A DNA stretch of 16,577 nt, from positions 1-16,577 of the forward strand of contig JAOZQB010000044.1 in the NCBI GenBank assembly GCA_029932445.1. Direction: 5' to 3'. The notes below the pieces were generated by a model. That model saw only the letters and a program-made list of their open reading frames with translations, had not been told where the DNA came from and did no database searches. The DNA is from Bacteroidales bacterium (GTDB taxonomy: Bacteria > Bacteroidota > Bacteroidia > Bacteroidales > JAADGE01). The position numbers and the translations under genes are program-made. Positions 5,947 through 13,642 of the stretch are shown here, piece after piece. The stretch's first letter is position 1. Each line of letters opens with the position of its first letter.

Positions 5947-8094
5947 CTATTTTTTATCATCATCTTTTCGTTCCGGTTTCGGTAATAATGCTTTTCGAGA
6001 TAATTTTAATTTTTTTGTTCTCGAATCAATACCGATTAACTTCACTTCAATTTCCTGACCTTCTTTTAAAACATCTTCTACTTTATTTGTTCTTTCATAA
6101 GAAATTTCAGAAATATGCAATAAACCGTCTTTACCGGGAAGAATTTCAACAAATGCACCGAAATCAACAATTTTCTTTACTTTTCCCTGATATACCGTTC
6201 CTACTTCCGGAACTGCCGTAAGACCTTTAATATACTCTTTTGCATCTGAAATTGCATCTTGAGTCGGGCCCATTATGACAACATTTCCCAATCCGTCAAT
6301 TTCTTCAATCGTAATCGTTGTTTGCGTATCTTTTTGAATTTGTTGAATCATCTTTCCTCCGGGACCGATAACCGTTCCTATCAAATCTCCGGGTATAAGG
6401 ATTGATGTAATACCCGGTACATGAGATTTAAACTCAGCTCTGGGTTCAGAAATCGTTTCCAGCATTTTATTCAATATATGAGCTCTTCCTTCTTTTGCTT
6501 GCATTAACGCTTGTTTAAGAATCTCGTATGGCAAACCGTCTACTTTAATATCCATTTGACAAGCTGTAATTCCGTCCGTTGTTCCGGTAACTTTAAAGTC
6601 CATATCTCCCAAATGATCTTCATCACCTAAAATATCAGATAAAACAGCAAAATTGCCTTTATCATCCGTAATTAAGCCCATTGCAATACCTGAAACCGGT
6701 TTTTTAATTTGAATTCCGGTATCCATTAAAGCTAATGTACCTGCACAAACAGTCGCCATTGATGATGAACCGTTTGATTCCAAAATATCAGAAACAATTC
6801 TTATTGTATACGGATTATCTTCTTTTTCGGGAAGCATTCCGGCAAGTGCTCTGTGTGCCAAATGCCCGTGACCGATTTCACGTCTTCCGGTTCCTCTGTA
6901 AGGTCTTGCATCTCCGGTAGAAAACGGTAAAAAGTTATAATGCAATAAGAAATCGGATTTGCTTTGATCTAAAGGTCTGTCAATGGTTTGAACATCAAGC
7001 GGAGAACCAAGAGTTACAGATGATAACGATTGCGTTTCACCTCTTGTAAAAATAGCCGATCCGTGTGTTCCGGGTAAATAATCAATTTCGGACCAAATCG
7101 GTCTGATTTCATCTAATTTTCTTCCGTCAAGGCGAACTCTGTCATGTAAAACCATGTGTCTCACAACTTCTTTCTCTTCATCATGAAAATATTTATTAAT
7201 CAGAGTCATGTTTATTTCCTCTTGTTCTTCTTCAGGAAAACTGTCAATAAATTCTTGTTTAATTTCTGAAAATTTTTCAGTTCGATCGTGTTTTGAAGAA
7301 GCGGATTTAGCTATTTTATATATTTTTTCACTGACAGAAGCTTTTAATTTTGCTCTTAATTCTTCGTCATCTTCTTGTTCGTGTTGATAGACTCTTTTTT
7401 CTGTTACACCTTTTTCTTCAGCCATTTCTAACTGAACTTTACAATGTTTTTTTATCTCTTCATGACCGAATTTCATTGCTTCCAGCATTTCTTCTTCTGA
7501 AATTTCTTTCATATCACCTTCAACCATCAAGATATTATCTATCGTTGCAGCAAGCATAATATCAATATCCGTATCTTTTAATTGTGAAAAAGTCGGGTTA
7601 ATGATTAATTCTCCGTCAATTCTTCCGACTCGAACCTCAGATATCGGTCCTGCAAACGGAATATCACTTACTGCAAGAGCAGCAGAAGCAGCTAATCCGG
7701 CTAATGAATCGGGCATGACGTCTTTTTCTCTGTCTGCAGAAATTAATTCCACATTTACAAATGTATCTGCATGGTAATCAGAAGGAAACAATGGCCTTAA
7801 CGCTCTGTCAATTAAACGAGCAACTAAAACTTCTTCATCAGAAGGTCTGGCTTCTCGTTTTCTGAAACCGCCGGGAAATCTTCCTGCGGCAGCAAATTTT
7901 TCTCTGTAATCTACTGAAAGCGGCATAAAGTCAACATTTTCTTTAGCTTCTTTTGAAGAAACAACTGTTGCTAAAAGCATTGTATCACCTTGTTTAACAA
8001 TAACAGAACCATCCGCTTGTTTGGCTAATTTTCCGGTTTCTATTTCAACAATTCTGCCGTTTCCTATATCTATTTTTTTTGTAATAATATTCAT
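5947..8094 (-). CDS. pnp: polynucleotide phosphorylase (PNPase)
   Basis: A 715-residue PNPase, a 3'-to-5' phosphorolytic exoribonuclease of mRNA decay and RNA quality control in the cytoplasm. Domains in order: first RNase PH domain (about 1-145), helical domain (about 150-235), second RNase PH domain (about 310-550), KH domain (about 557-620, GPGG loop at 577-580) and S1 domain (about 630-700). RPYRGTGRREIGHGHLAHR in the second core, and the catalytic aspartates D491 and D497 in GDEDHLGDMDF, are intact. The KH-to-S1 tail is complete, with a short charged C-terminus. It follows rpsO, the conserved bacterial arrangement. A hairpin between the two genes means that pnp is either read through or has its own promoter in 8095-8158. 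No Shine-Dalgarno sequence precedes the ATG. Confidence 0.98.
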   Translation of the reverse strand: MNIITKKIDIGNGRIVEIETGKLAKQADGSVIVKQGDTMLLATVVSSKEAKENVDFMPLSVDYREKFAAAGRFPGGFRKREARPSDEEVLVARLIDRALRPLFPSDYHADTFVNVELISADREKDVMPDSLAGLAASAALAVSDIPFAGPISEVRVGRIDGELIINPTFSQLKDTDIDIMLAATIDNILMVEGDMKEISEEEMLEAMKFGHEEIKKHCKVQLEMAEEKGVTEKRVYQHEQEDDEELRAKLKASVSEKIYKIAKSASSKHDRTEKFSEIKQEFIDSFPEEEQEEINMTLINKYFHDEEKEVVRHMVLHDRVRLDGRKLDEIRPIWSEIDYLPGTHGSAIFTRGETQSLSSVTLGSPLDVQTIDRPLDQSKSDFLLHYNFLPFSTGDARPYRGTGRREIGHGHLAHRALAGMLPEKEDNPYTIRIVSDILESNGSSSMATVCAGTLALMDTGIQIKKPVSGIAMGLITDDKGNFAVLSDILGDEDHLGDMDFKVTGTTDGITACQMDIKVDGLPYEILKQALMQAKEGRAHILNKMLETISEPRAEFKSHVPGITSILIPGDLIGTVIGPGGKMIQQIQKDTQTTITIEEIDGLGNVVIMGPTQDAISDAKEYIKGLTAVPEVGTVYQGKVKKIVDFGAFVEILPGKDGLLHISEISYERTNKVEDVLKEGQEIEVKLIGIDSRTKKLKLSRKALLPKPERKDDDKK

Positions 8095-8158
8095 TTTTAT
8101 TCTTGTATTAATTTAATTTTTATGTCTTTGCCTTAGTCTGAAGACAAAATAATAAAAG

Positions 8159-8186
8159 AAAAAGGCATAAAAAAATATGCCTTTTT
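8159..8186 (-). terminator. terminator or attenuator between rpsO and pnp
   Basis: AAAAAGGCATA (8159-8169) and TATGCCTTTTT (8176-8186) form an 11-bp perfect stem with a six-base A/T loop. On the minus strand the stem runs into a T-rich tail. It should end most rpsO transcripts, and may set the ratio of rpsO to pnp message. Confidence 0.85.
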
Positions 8187-8200
8187 CTTTTAAGGAAGAA

Positions 8201-8470
8201 TTACTTACGTAATCCGAGTTCTTTAATCAAATTACGATATCTTTCAATATCGTTAGTTTGTAAATATTTAAGTAATTTTTTTCTTTTTCCTACCAATTTA
8301 ATTAACGCTCTTCTTGTATGATGATCTTTTTTATTTTTTTTAAGATGTTCATTTAAGTGCGTAATACGGTGGGAAAATAATGCCACTTGGCTTTCTACAG
8401 AACCTGTGTCATTATTAGACTTCCCGTACTTTTGAAAAATCTCTTGTTTTTTTTCTGCGTCTAAATACAT
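8201..8470 (-). CDS. rpsO: 30S ribosomal protein S15
   Basis: Exactly 89 residues, the usual length of bacterial S15. It has the family segments TGSVESQVALFSHRI (22-36), LNEHLKKNKKDHHTRRAL (39-56) and a C-terminal helix ending RYRNLIKELGLRK. S15 binds the central domain of 16S rRNA early in small-subunit assembly. It is transcribed just before pnp on the same strand. A -7 box upstream supports transcription from its own promoter. Confidence 0.98.
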   Translation of the reverse strand: MYLDAEKKQEIFQKYGKSNNDTGSVESQVALFSHRITHLNEHLKKNKKDHHTRRALIKLVGKRKKLLKYLQTNDIERYRNLIKELGLRK

Positions 8471-8509
8471 AAGTTAATTTAATTTGTATTTGTAAATAAT
8501 TTAAGCGCG

Positions 8510-8517
8510 CAAATATA
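8510..8517 (-). promoter_or_regulatory. rpsO promoter -7 box
   Basis: The minus strand reads TATATTTG followed by C, identical to the boxes of parD and the Crp-family gene. The start site would be near 8503, about 33 bases before the rpsO ATG. No clear TTTG -33 element is visible at the expected distance. Confidence 0.6.
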
Positions 8518-8621
8518 ATACTTTTTTTATAAAAATACATGAGATTAGTATAAAAAGTAAAAAGGTGTTAGTTTGTATAGTTAAAACGCTGCTGATTAGG
8601 ATCTTACACAACTTTAAAGTT

Positions 8622-8740
8622 TTACATAAATGCCTTATTCTCAATTGCTTAACTTTTTCTCAGCAATTTTTTATTCCTTTTTTAGACCGGACTCATCCAT
8701 CTTTTTCTAACAAAACGAATATTACATAAACGCCTGATTC
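8622..8740. repeat. pair of 19-bp direct repeats in the rpsO-HAD gap
   Basis: TTACATAAATGCCTTATTC (8622-8640) and TTACATAAACGCCTGATTC (8722-8740) match at 17 of 19 positions, exactly 100 bp apart. The second ends two bases before the HAD gene's stop codon. Between them lies a weak 7-bp hairpin (8643-8649/8662-8668) followed on the plus strand by six T's. The 272-bp gap 8471-8742 otherwise shows only the rpsO promoter and no coding sequence. Confidence 0.55.
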
Positions 8741-8742
8741 AA

Positions 8743-9546
8743 TTAATTTACTTTTAATACTTCCGTTAAAGGATTTTCATTATTGCTTACTGTATTTAAA
8801 TAAGTTTCTTTTAATATCTTAGGAGAATTTTCAACCACATAACTTCTGTTCGTAATATTTAAAAAATCAATATCATTATAATCATTTCCCAAGCCGATTG
8901 TTTCAGACAAATTAATATTTAATACATTACAAAGAAATTTCAGAGAACTTCCTTTATTCACATCCGGCGGATAAATTTCCATCCAAACAGATTTATTATC
9001 TATGGGAGAACTTGCTCTGATAATACTAAAATCGGGGAATTCATTTTCAATAATATTTACAATTTTTTCATCGGGAGAAATAATAATAAAACGTGCAGCA
9101 TCCGACAATTCATCATAATTTTTAAGCAAATGAATATCATTTTTATACAAAGAATTTAATCGATCAAAATCCGGATTTTCTTTTAAATATCGTTTATAAT
9201 AATATTTATGACTCCGGGGAATTTTATTCCTGACCTGAAAATCAACCTTAAGTAAATCTAATTTTCGAGCAATTTTCTTAACTTTTTCGGAAGGGATAAA
9301 AAATGTTTTTAAAATTTCTTTTGTCTTAAAATTCATAATTCCTGCTCCGGCAGCAAAAATCAAATAATCAATCGGGAAATCATCAGGTATCACTTCATTT
9401 ATACTGAATAATGAGCGTCCGGTAGCAATAATTCGGAAAATATTCTTATTTTCCAACTCTTGTAAAGTCAGCAAATCTTTCAATCCGACCTTTCTTTGAT
9501 CGTTCAACAAAGTTCCGTCTAAATCAATTACAGCTGCTTTATACAT
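8743..9546 (-). CDS. Cof-type HAD-superfamily hydrolase (class IIB)
   Basis: A 267-residue cytoplasmic phosphatase of the Cof/YidA group. Motif I is DLDGTLL with nucleophile D8 and acid D10; motif II is the Thr42 of ATGR; motif III is Lys198; motif IV is GLGNDYNDIDF with D222 and D225. The roughly 110-residue insertion between motifs II and III is the alpha/beta cap that marks class IIB. Such enzymes dephosphorylate sugar phosphates, nucleotides or flavin/pyridoxal phosphates, and the substrate cannot be predicted here. The start overlaps the end of the DUF1858 gene by 8 bp, so the two are translated from one transcript. No Shine-Dalgarno sequence is seen. Confidence 0.92.
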   Translation of the reverse strand: MYKAAVIDLDGTLLNDQRKVGLKDLLTLQELENKNIFRIIATGRSLFSINEVIPDDFPIDYLIFAAGAGIMNFKTKEILKTFFIPSEKVKKIARKLDLLKVDFQVRNKIPRSHKYYYKRYLKENPDFDRLNSLYKNDIHLLKNYDELSDAARFIIISPDEKIVNIIENEFPDFSIIRASSPIDNKSVWMEIYPPDVNKGSSLKFLCNVLNINLSETIGLGNDYNDIDFLNITNRSYVVENSPKILKETYLNTVSNNENPLTEVLKVN

Positions 9547-9811
9547 CTAATTCATCTATATCAATATTCTTAATTTCTTCTTTTATATATTCATCAAAAT
9601 CGTTATTTAATTGATTTAATTCTTCAATAAATTTTTCAATTGTTTCATCATCGAAACCTTTATCTTGCGCTGCTTCTTCCAGCGTTCCCCAAATAGCTTC
9701 TCCGCATACGATACAACGGATTCCGTTTTTTGACAAATAATTTACCGAAAACGGATAATTCTCAACCAATTCTTCAATTAAAATATTTCTTTCTATTCTT
9801 TCTTTTGCCAT
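9539..9811 (-). CDS. DUF1858-domain protein with CxxC
   Basis: A 90-residue protein with a DUF1858 domain at about 8-65. The typical pattern is visible: NILIEELVENYP, then LSKNGIRCIVCGEAIWGTLEEAA, with Cys33 and Cys36 as the conserved pair, followed by a Glu/Asp-rich helix to the end. DUF1858 proteins are small helical proteins, often linked to redox or metal-dependent proteins (related to the ScdA N-terminal domain), but their biochemical role is not settled. It is first in a two-gene unit and overlaps the HAD hydrolase gene. The gene starts 110 bp from the divergent TPR gene; no clear promoter box was found in that spacer. Confidence 0.85.
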   Translation of the reverse strand: MAKERIERNILIEELVENYPFSVNYLSKNGIRCIVCGEAIWGTLEEAAQDKGFDDETIEKFIEELNQLNNDFDEYIKEEIKNIDIDELDV

Positions 9812-9921
9812 AAGTTAAATTTAGCCGTAAAAATATTAAAGATTTAATCAAAGCGAAAGCAATTATAAAAAATTGTTAATTTTATCGTTTTAAGTTAAAC
9901 CGAATATTTTTATTTCGTAAA

Positions 9922-10806
9922 ATGAATTTTGTAAAAATACACCTTATATTATATACACTCATTATTTTATTCACAACTGAACTAATTGTTGCACAATCGA
10001 AAGATATAACAGATGCCTATTTTGAAGCTGCTTTCTCGGGAAATTACGTAAAAGCAAAACAAATTCTGATAAATTTAAAAAAGAAATACCCACACTCACA
10101 AAAAACCTATTTGATTACAGCAAATTATTACGGAAATGCTTATGAAATTTCGGGCGGAAATGATAAATATTATTTGGTTTGTAAAAAATATGCCGACTAC
10201 ACAATAAATAGTTTAATTAAAAAAAAAGGCTTAAATAATGAAGATGTATTTCGAATAATTTCGGCAAAATCAATTTTGTTAAAAATCAACGTTCAAAAAA
10301 AAAATTATTTAAAAGTTGCTAAAAATATGCAATCCGTAATCAGGCATTTTGAATATGCAACAAAACACGAAAATGATGATGATAAAATGAAATTTATTTC
10401 AGGCATGTATCATTATTATGCGGAAACTGCCAAAGAAGATTATCCGATTATTTATCCGTTACTTTTATTTTATCCTTCCGGAGATAAAGATAAAGGATTG
10501 AAGTTATTAAAAGAATGTACGCATTCCGCAGATAAGAACATCAGTATCAGAAGTTTGCTTCAATTAGCATTAATTTATTACAGAGATGAAAAAAATATAA
10601 CTGTTGCCGAAAATTATTTTAATGCTTTATTGAAAATTTATCCGAATAATTTAGTTTGGCAAACAGAATATTTTAAAGCGCTGAAAAAATATAATAAAAC
10701 AAAAGAATGCACAATCAGACAAGGTATTATAGAACAAAAAATTAAGGAAAACTTATTATTAACGGAAGAACAAAAAAACTATTTTATAAAGAAAACAGAA
10801 TTGTAA
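9922..10806 (+). CDS. exported TPR-like protein of unknown function
   Basis: A 294-residue protein with an N-terminal signal peptide (about 1-24, cleavage likely after VA before QSK), so it is exported. The mature part is helical with tetratricopeptide-like pairs, for example DAYFEAAFSGNYVKAKQIL near the start and AENYFNALLKIYPNN near the end. The central FISGMYHYYAETA followed by YPSGDKDKGLKLLKEC resembles bacterial secreted TPR proteins with a 'G-Y-Y ... GD-x-x-x-G-L-x-x-L' pattern. Function is unknown; protein-protein interaction in the periplasm is the default reading. It is 67 bp upstream of the ECF sigma gene on the same strand and may share a transcript. No terminator was seen between them. 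Confidence 0.75.
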   Translation: MNFVKIHLILYTLIILFTTELIVAQSKDITDAYFEAAFSGNYVKAKQILINLKKKYPHSQKTYLITANYYGNAYEISGGNDKYYLVCKKYADYTINSLIKKKGLNNEDVFRIISAKSILLKINVQKKNYLKVAKNMQSVIRHFEYATKHENDDDKMKFISGMYHYYAETAKEDYPIIYPLLLFYPSGDKDKGLKLLKECTHSADKNISIRSLLQLALIYYRDEKNITVAENYFNALLKIYPNNLVWQTEYFKALKKYNKTKECTIRQGIIEQKIKENLLLTEEQKNYFIKKTEL

Positions 10807-10873
10807 TTTTCAGAAATTTAATTTTTCACATGCAACCTTTTTAATTTAACTAAAGTCTGGAATTTGAAAGCAA

Positions 10874-11431
10874 ATGATTGATTTACGTCAGATAGTAAAA
10901 AAATGCAAAGCATACGACAAAAAAGCACAGAAAGAATTATACGATGTATATTCTCCGGTGTTATACGGAATATGCCTGCGTTACGGTAAATCAGAAGATG
11001 AAGCTGAAGATATGTTACAAGAGGGCTTCATAAAAATTCTGACTAAAATTAATGATTTTAAAGATAAAGGTTCTTTTGAAGGTTGGATGAAAAAGATTGT
11101 AGTAAATACAGCAATTTCACATTATCATAAAAATAAGAAATATAATGAATCTTATGATATTGATAATATTAATGAAGGCGAAACCGGAAGTTACCTATGG
11201 GGCAATGAAGATTTTACGAAAGAAGAATTAATGAATGTTATTGATGATTTGCCTGAAGGTTACCGAATAATTTTTAACCTGTATGCAATTGAGGGATTTA
11301 AACATAAAGAAATTGCAGAAAAATTAAACATCAGTCATAACACTTCAAAATCACAATATTTAAGAGCCAAAGAAAAAATAAGAGAAAAATTAGAAGTACT
11401 GTCAAAAATCAAAATACAGAATGTCAAATAA
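10874..11431 (+). CDS. ECF-type RNA polymerase sigma factor
   Basis: A 185-residue sigma-70-family factor with only regions 2 and 4. Region 2 (about 22-88) has the core-binding helix and a DMLQEGFIKI segment; region 4 (about 118-172) has the HTH EGFKHKEIAEKLNISHNTSK that recognises the -35 element. The linker between them is acidic. Its final 11 bases overlap the next gene, a membrane-anchored extracytoplasmic protein that may serve as its anti-sigma partner or target. The arrangement suggests a response to an envelope or surface signal. The exact ECF group is not assignable by eye. Confidence 0.95.
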   Translation: MIDLRQIVKKCKAYDKKAQKELYDVYSPVLYGICLRYGKSEDEAEDMLQEGFIKILTKINDFKDKGSFEGWMKKIVVNTAISHYHKNKKYNESYDIDNINEGETGSYLWGNEDFTKEELMNVIDDLPEGYRIIFNLYAIEGFKHKEIAEKLNISHNTSKSQYLRAKEKIREKLEVLSKIKIQNVK

Positions 11432-12734
11432 AGATAACATAGAAAATATTTTTAAAGACCGATTTGAGTCATTTAAACAAACTCCCGCGAGTTCAGTTTG
11501 GACAAAAATTGAACGGAAAATGCTTTTTAAACATTTCTTAAAATATAAAGTCTTAAGTTTTAATTTATGGAATGTAATTGCTGTTGTTGCAATTGCAAGT
11601 TCAGCAATTATATATCTAAATATAAATAAAACCGATAATACAGCAAATAAAAATTCGCTTGAGAATATAAGCGAAATAAACCTTGCAAATAAATCAGAGA
11701 AATCCGTAATTCTTAATTCAAATAAAAATTACGAACAATCTTCAAAAACAACAATAAAATATAAAAACAAAACAGATATAAAACATATTACAACGAATAA
11801 CGAATCAGGAAATCAAATTTCGGACAAAGAAAGTATTGAAGTAAATCCGAACAAACTTTTGAAAGAAAACTATGTAAATTCAGAATCAATAAATGAGGAA
11901 CAAATTACTGTGAAATTAGCCGAACCTCATTCAGAATTTTCAGTAAGTACCGAAAGTGCTTGTGAACCTGCCGCAATTTCATTTTTAAATACATCCGAAA
12001 ATTGCGACTCGTATCATTGGGATTTCGGAAACGGAGAAACTTCATCTCAAAAAAATCCGACCTTTGTGTTTAGAACTGCCGGAACATTTAATGTTACACT
12101 CACCGTAACTTCCGGCAGATTTTCTGATTTGGAAACTAAGAAAATTACAATCTATTCAAAACCAAATGCTGATTTTGAAATTGCGGGAAAATCAAAAAAT
12201 CTGTTTAAAAATGACGAAATTCAGTTTTCAAATAACAGCACAAGTTTCTCAAAATGTATTTGGAATTTCGGCGATAAAAAAACATCAAGCTATACAAATC
12301 CGTCGCATATATATGATTCGGAAGGAAATTTCAAAGTTTCATTAATTTGTATTTCAGATGAAAAATGTGCAGATACTGCATTTTTAAGTAATGTATTTAT
12401 ACAAAATCCGAAATACAAAATCAGTTTTCCGACCGCTTTCAGTCCGGATAAAAGCGGACAGAGTAATGAATATTGGATAAACTCTTCTAACCCGAATACA
12501 ATTTTTCATCCGGTTATAAAAACAGAAGTATCAAATTATCGATTAAGAATTTATAATAAATATGGTGCTTTAGTATTTGAAAGCAACAATATTGATATCG
12601 GTTGGAACGGATTTTATAAAAATGCTCCCTCTCCGACCGGTGTATTTGTATGGGAATGTACGGGAAAATTTGAAAACGGAAAACTGTTTAAAGAAACCGG
12701 AAATGTAACCCTACTCTATTTAAGAAACCAATAA
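11421..12734 (+). CDS. membrane-anchored PKD-domain protein with CHU_C (gliding-type) C-terminal domain
   Basis: A 437-residue protein. Residues 1-47 are charged, with a 'FESFKQTPASSVWTKIERKM' segment like the cytoplasmic heads encoded after Bacteroidota ECF sigma genes. A hydrophobic segment at about 48-67 (FNLWNVIAVVAIASSAIIYL) is a single membrane span, not a cleavable signal. A low-complexity Asn/Lys/Ser linker follows to about 170. Two PKD domains come next (about 172-246 with WDFGNG; 249-328 with WNFGD), then a C-terminal domain (335-435) with FPTAFSPD, NYRLRIYNKYGALVFES and GWNGFY, diagnostic of the gliding-motility/T9SS CHU_C family. It overlaps the sigma gene by 11 bp. Probable role: surface sensing coupled to the sigma factor (inference). 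A plain exported adhesin is the alternative. Confidence 0.85.
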   Translation: MSNKDNIENIFKDRFESFKQTPASSVWTKIERKMLFKHFLKYKVLSFNLWNVIAVVAIASSAIIYLNINKTDNTANKNSLENISEINLANKSEKSVILNSNKNYEQSSKTTIKYKNKTDIKHITTNNESGNQISDKESIEVNPNKLLKENYVNSESINEEQITVKLAEPHSEFSVSTESACEPAAISFLNTSENCDSYHWDFGNGETSSQKNPTFVFRTAGTFNVTLTVTSGRFSDLETKKITIYSKPNADFEIAGKSKNLFKNDEIQFSNNSTSFSKCIWNFGDKKTSSYTNPSHIYDSEGNFKVSLICISDEKCADTAFLSNVFIQNPKYKISFPTAFSPDKSGQSNEYWINSSNPNTIFHPVIKTEVSNYRLRIYNKYGALVFESNNIDIGWNGFYKNAPSPTGVFVWECTGKFENGKLFKETGNVTLLYLRNQ

Positions 12735-12751
12735 TTTTCAATACCTGTTTT

Positions 12752-12783
12752 AAAAAGTCGTAAATTAATTTTTGCGGCTTTTT
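12752..12783 (+). terminator. intrinsic terminator of the sigma/PKD operon
   Basis: AAAAAGTCGTAAA (12752-12764) pairs with TTTGCGGCTTTTT (12771-12783), 13 positions with two G-U pairs in the plus-strand RNA, loop TTAATT, followed by T's to 12785. On the minus strand the wobble positions become A-C mismatches, so it acts mainly on the plus strand. It abuts the stop codon of the convergent regulator gene. Confidence 0.85.
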
Positions 12784-13473
12784 TTATCCTATATCACTTA
12801 ATTTCTTCAAAATATCATACTGTAAAATCGTCATTTCCTTTCCTTGAATTGAAATAATTTTATCCGTTCTAAATTCGGATAAAATTCTTACCGCATTTTC
12901 CATCGACATGGAAGAAAGTTCTGCTAATTCTTTTCTGGTCATACCGATATTAAACTCTCTTGTTTTATAAATTTCATCAGTTAAATAGAGTAAAGTATCT
13001 GCTAATCTTCCTCTTAAATGTTTTCTGCTGATATCACTTATTTTTTTGTAAAAATAATTACCCGAATCACTGATTGTTTTTGTTAATTCAAACAAATAAT
13101 CAGAATTTTTTTGAGCCAATCCGCGCAAATGATCGGAATTAATCATACAAACCATTGTATCATCCATTGCTGCAATTGAATATTTATATGTTTTATCACC
13201 AAACAATGTTTGTAAATCTATATATTCTCCGGCTTTTATTAACTTTAAAATTAAATTTTTCTTGCCTTCAATATATAATTTAACCATTCCTTTTGCCAGA
13301 TACAAAGCATGAGTTGCATCAGTCCCTTGTTTGCAAACCGTTTCTCCTTTTTTAAAATTGATAATTGTACAATTGCTTTGAATTGAGTTTATATCCTTGT
13401 CACTTAACAGGTTTAAATACTTCCATTTATAAGGACATTGAAGACAACTTTGAGGTTTTGATATTTTGGCCAT
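12784..13473 (-). CDS. Crp/Fnr-family transcriptional regulator with N-terminal CxxC
   Basis: A 229-residue regulator starting MAKISKPQSC. Layout: N-terminal Cys10-x2-Cys13; cyclic-nucleotide-binding-like beta roll (about 25-120, with GxxHALYLAKGMVKLYI-type strands); a long dimer helix (about 125-150); and a C-terminal winged HTH (about 155-225), whose recognition part is MTRKELAELSSMSMENAVR. Other cysteines are at 35, 48 and 108. The longer frame starts at an ATG at 13503, but a consensus -7 box lies within those 10 codons, so the start is placed at 13473 with a very short leader. It is divergent from the sulfide operon and is the obvious candidate regulator. Whether it senses oxygen, redox state, NO or sulfide is not readable; the cysteines make a thiol or Fe-S sensor possible. 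Confidence 0.9.
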   Translation of the reverse strand: MAKISKPQSCLQCPYKWKYLNLLSDKDINSIQSNCTIINFKKGETVCKQGTDATHALYLAKGMVKLYIEGKKNLILKLIKAGEYIDLQTLFGDKTYKYSIAAMDDTMVCMINSDHLRGLAQKNSDYLFELTKTISDSGNYFYKKISDISRKHLRGRLADTLLYLTDEIYKTREFNIGMTRKELAELSSMSMENAVRILSEFRTDKIISIQGKEMTILQYDILKKLSDIG

Positions 13474-13488
13474 AATACTTTTTTTATG

Positions 13489-13496
13489 CAAATATA
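13489..13496 (-). promoter_or_regulatory. promoter -7 box of the Crp/Fnr-family gene
   Basis: The minus strand reads TATATTTG followed by C. It lies inside the 5' extension of the reading frame, and so fixes the start codon at 13473. The transcript would begin near 13482. Confidence 0.7.
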
Positions 13497-13532
13497 ATAA
13501 CATTTATCTTTTATCAGCACTTTTTTTGTTTT

Positions 13533-13545
13533 ATAACAATGTTAT
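13533..13545. promoter_or_regulatory. candidate operator 1, inverted repeat
   Basis: ATAACA-A-TGTTAT is a perfect 6-bp inverted repeat with one central base, in the spacer between the divergent regulator and sqr. It could be a binding site for the adjacent Crp/Fnr-family protein. It does not match the E. coli FNR consensus. Confidence 0.45.
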
Positions 13546-13551
13546 TTATGC

Positions 13552-13564
13552 TGTGTAAAACACA
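13552..13564. promoter_or_regulatory. candidate operator 2, inverted repeat
   Basis: TGTGT-AAA-ACACA is a perfect 5-bp inverted repeat with a 3-bp spacer. Its centre is 19 bp from that of the other repeat, about two helical turns. TGTG/CACA half-sites resemble those of Crp-type proteins, but the arms are closer together than in a classical site. Confidence 0.45.
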
Positions 13565-13594
13565 TATAAATATCCGGACAGTTTTATTTATATA

Positions 13595-13602
13595 TATTTT
13601 TG
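13595..13602 (+). promoter_or_regulatory. sqr operon promoter -7 box
   Basis: TATTTTTG followed by C fits TAnnTTTG, with a start expected near 13609 and a leader of about 34 bases. No TTTG -33 element is visible 17-23 bp upstream, which fits a promoter needing an activator (inference). Confidence 0.6.
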
Positions 13603-13642
13603 CAAAGAAATAAAAGATCATTCAATATATAAAAAAGAACAA

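Noticed and set aside
8643..8672. Plus-strand terminator in the rpsO-HAD gap
   Set aside because: The 7-bp AT-rich stem with a 12-base loop is weak, and no plus-strand gene ends there.
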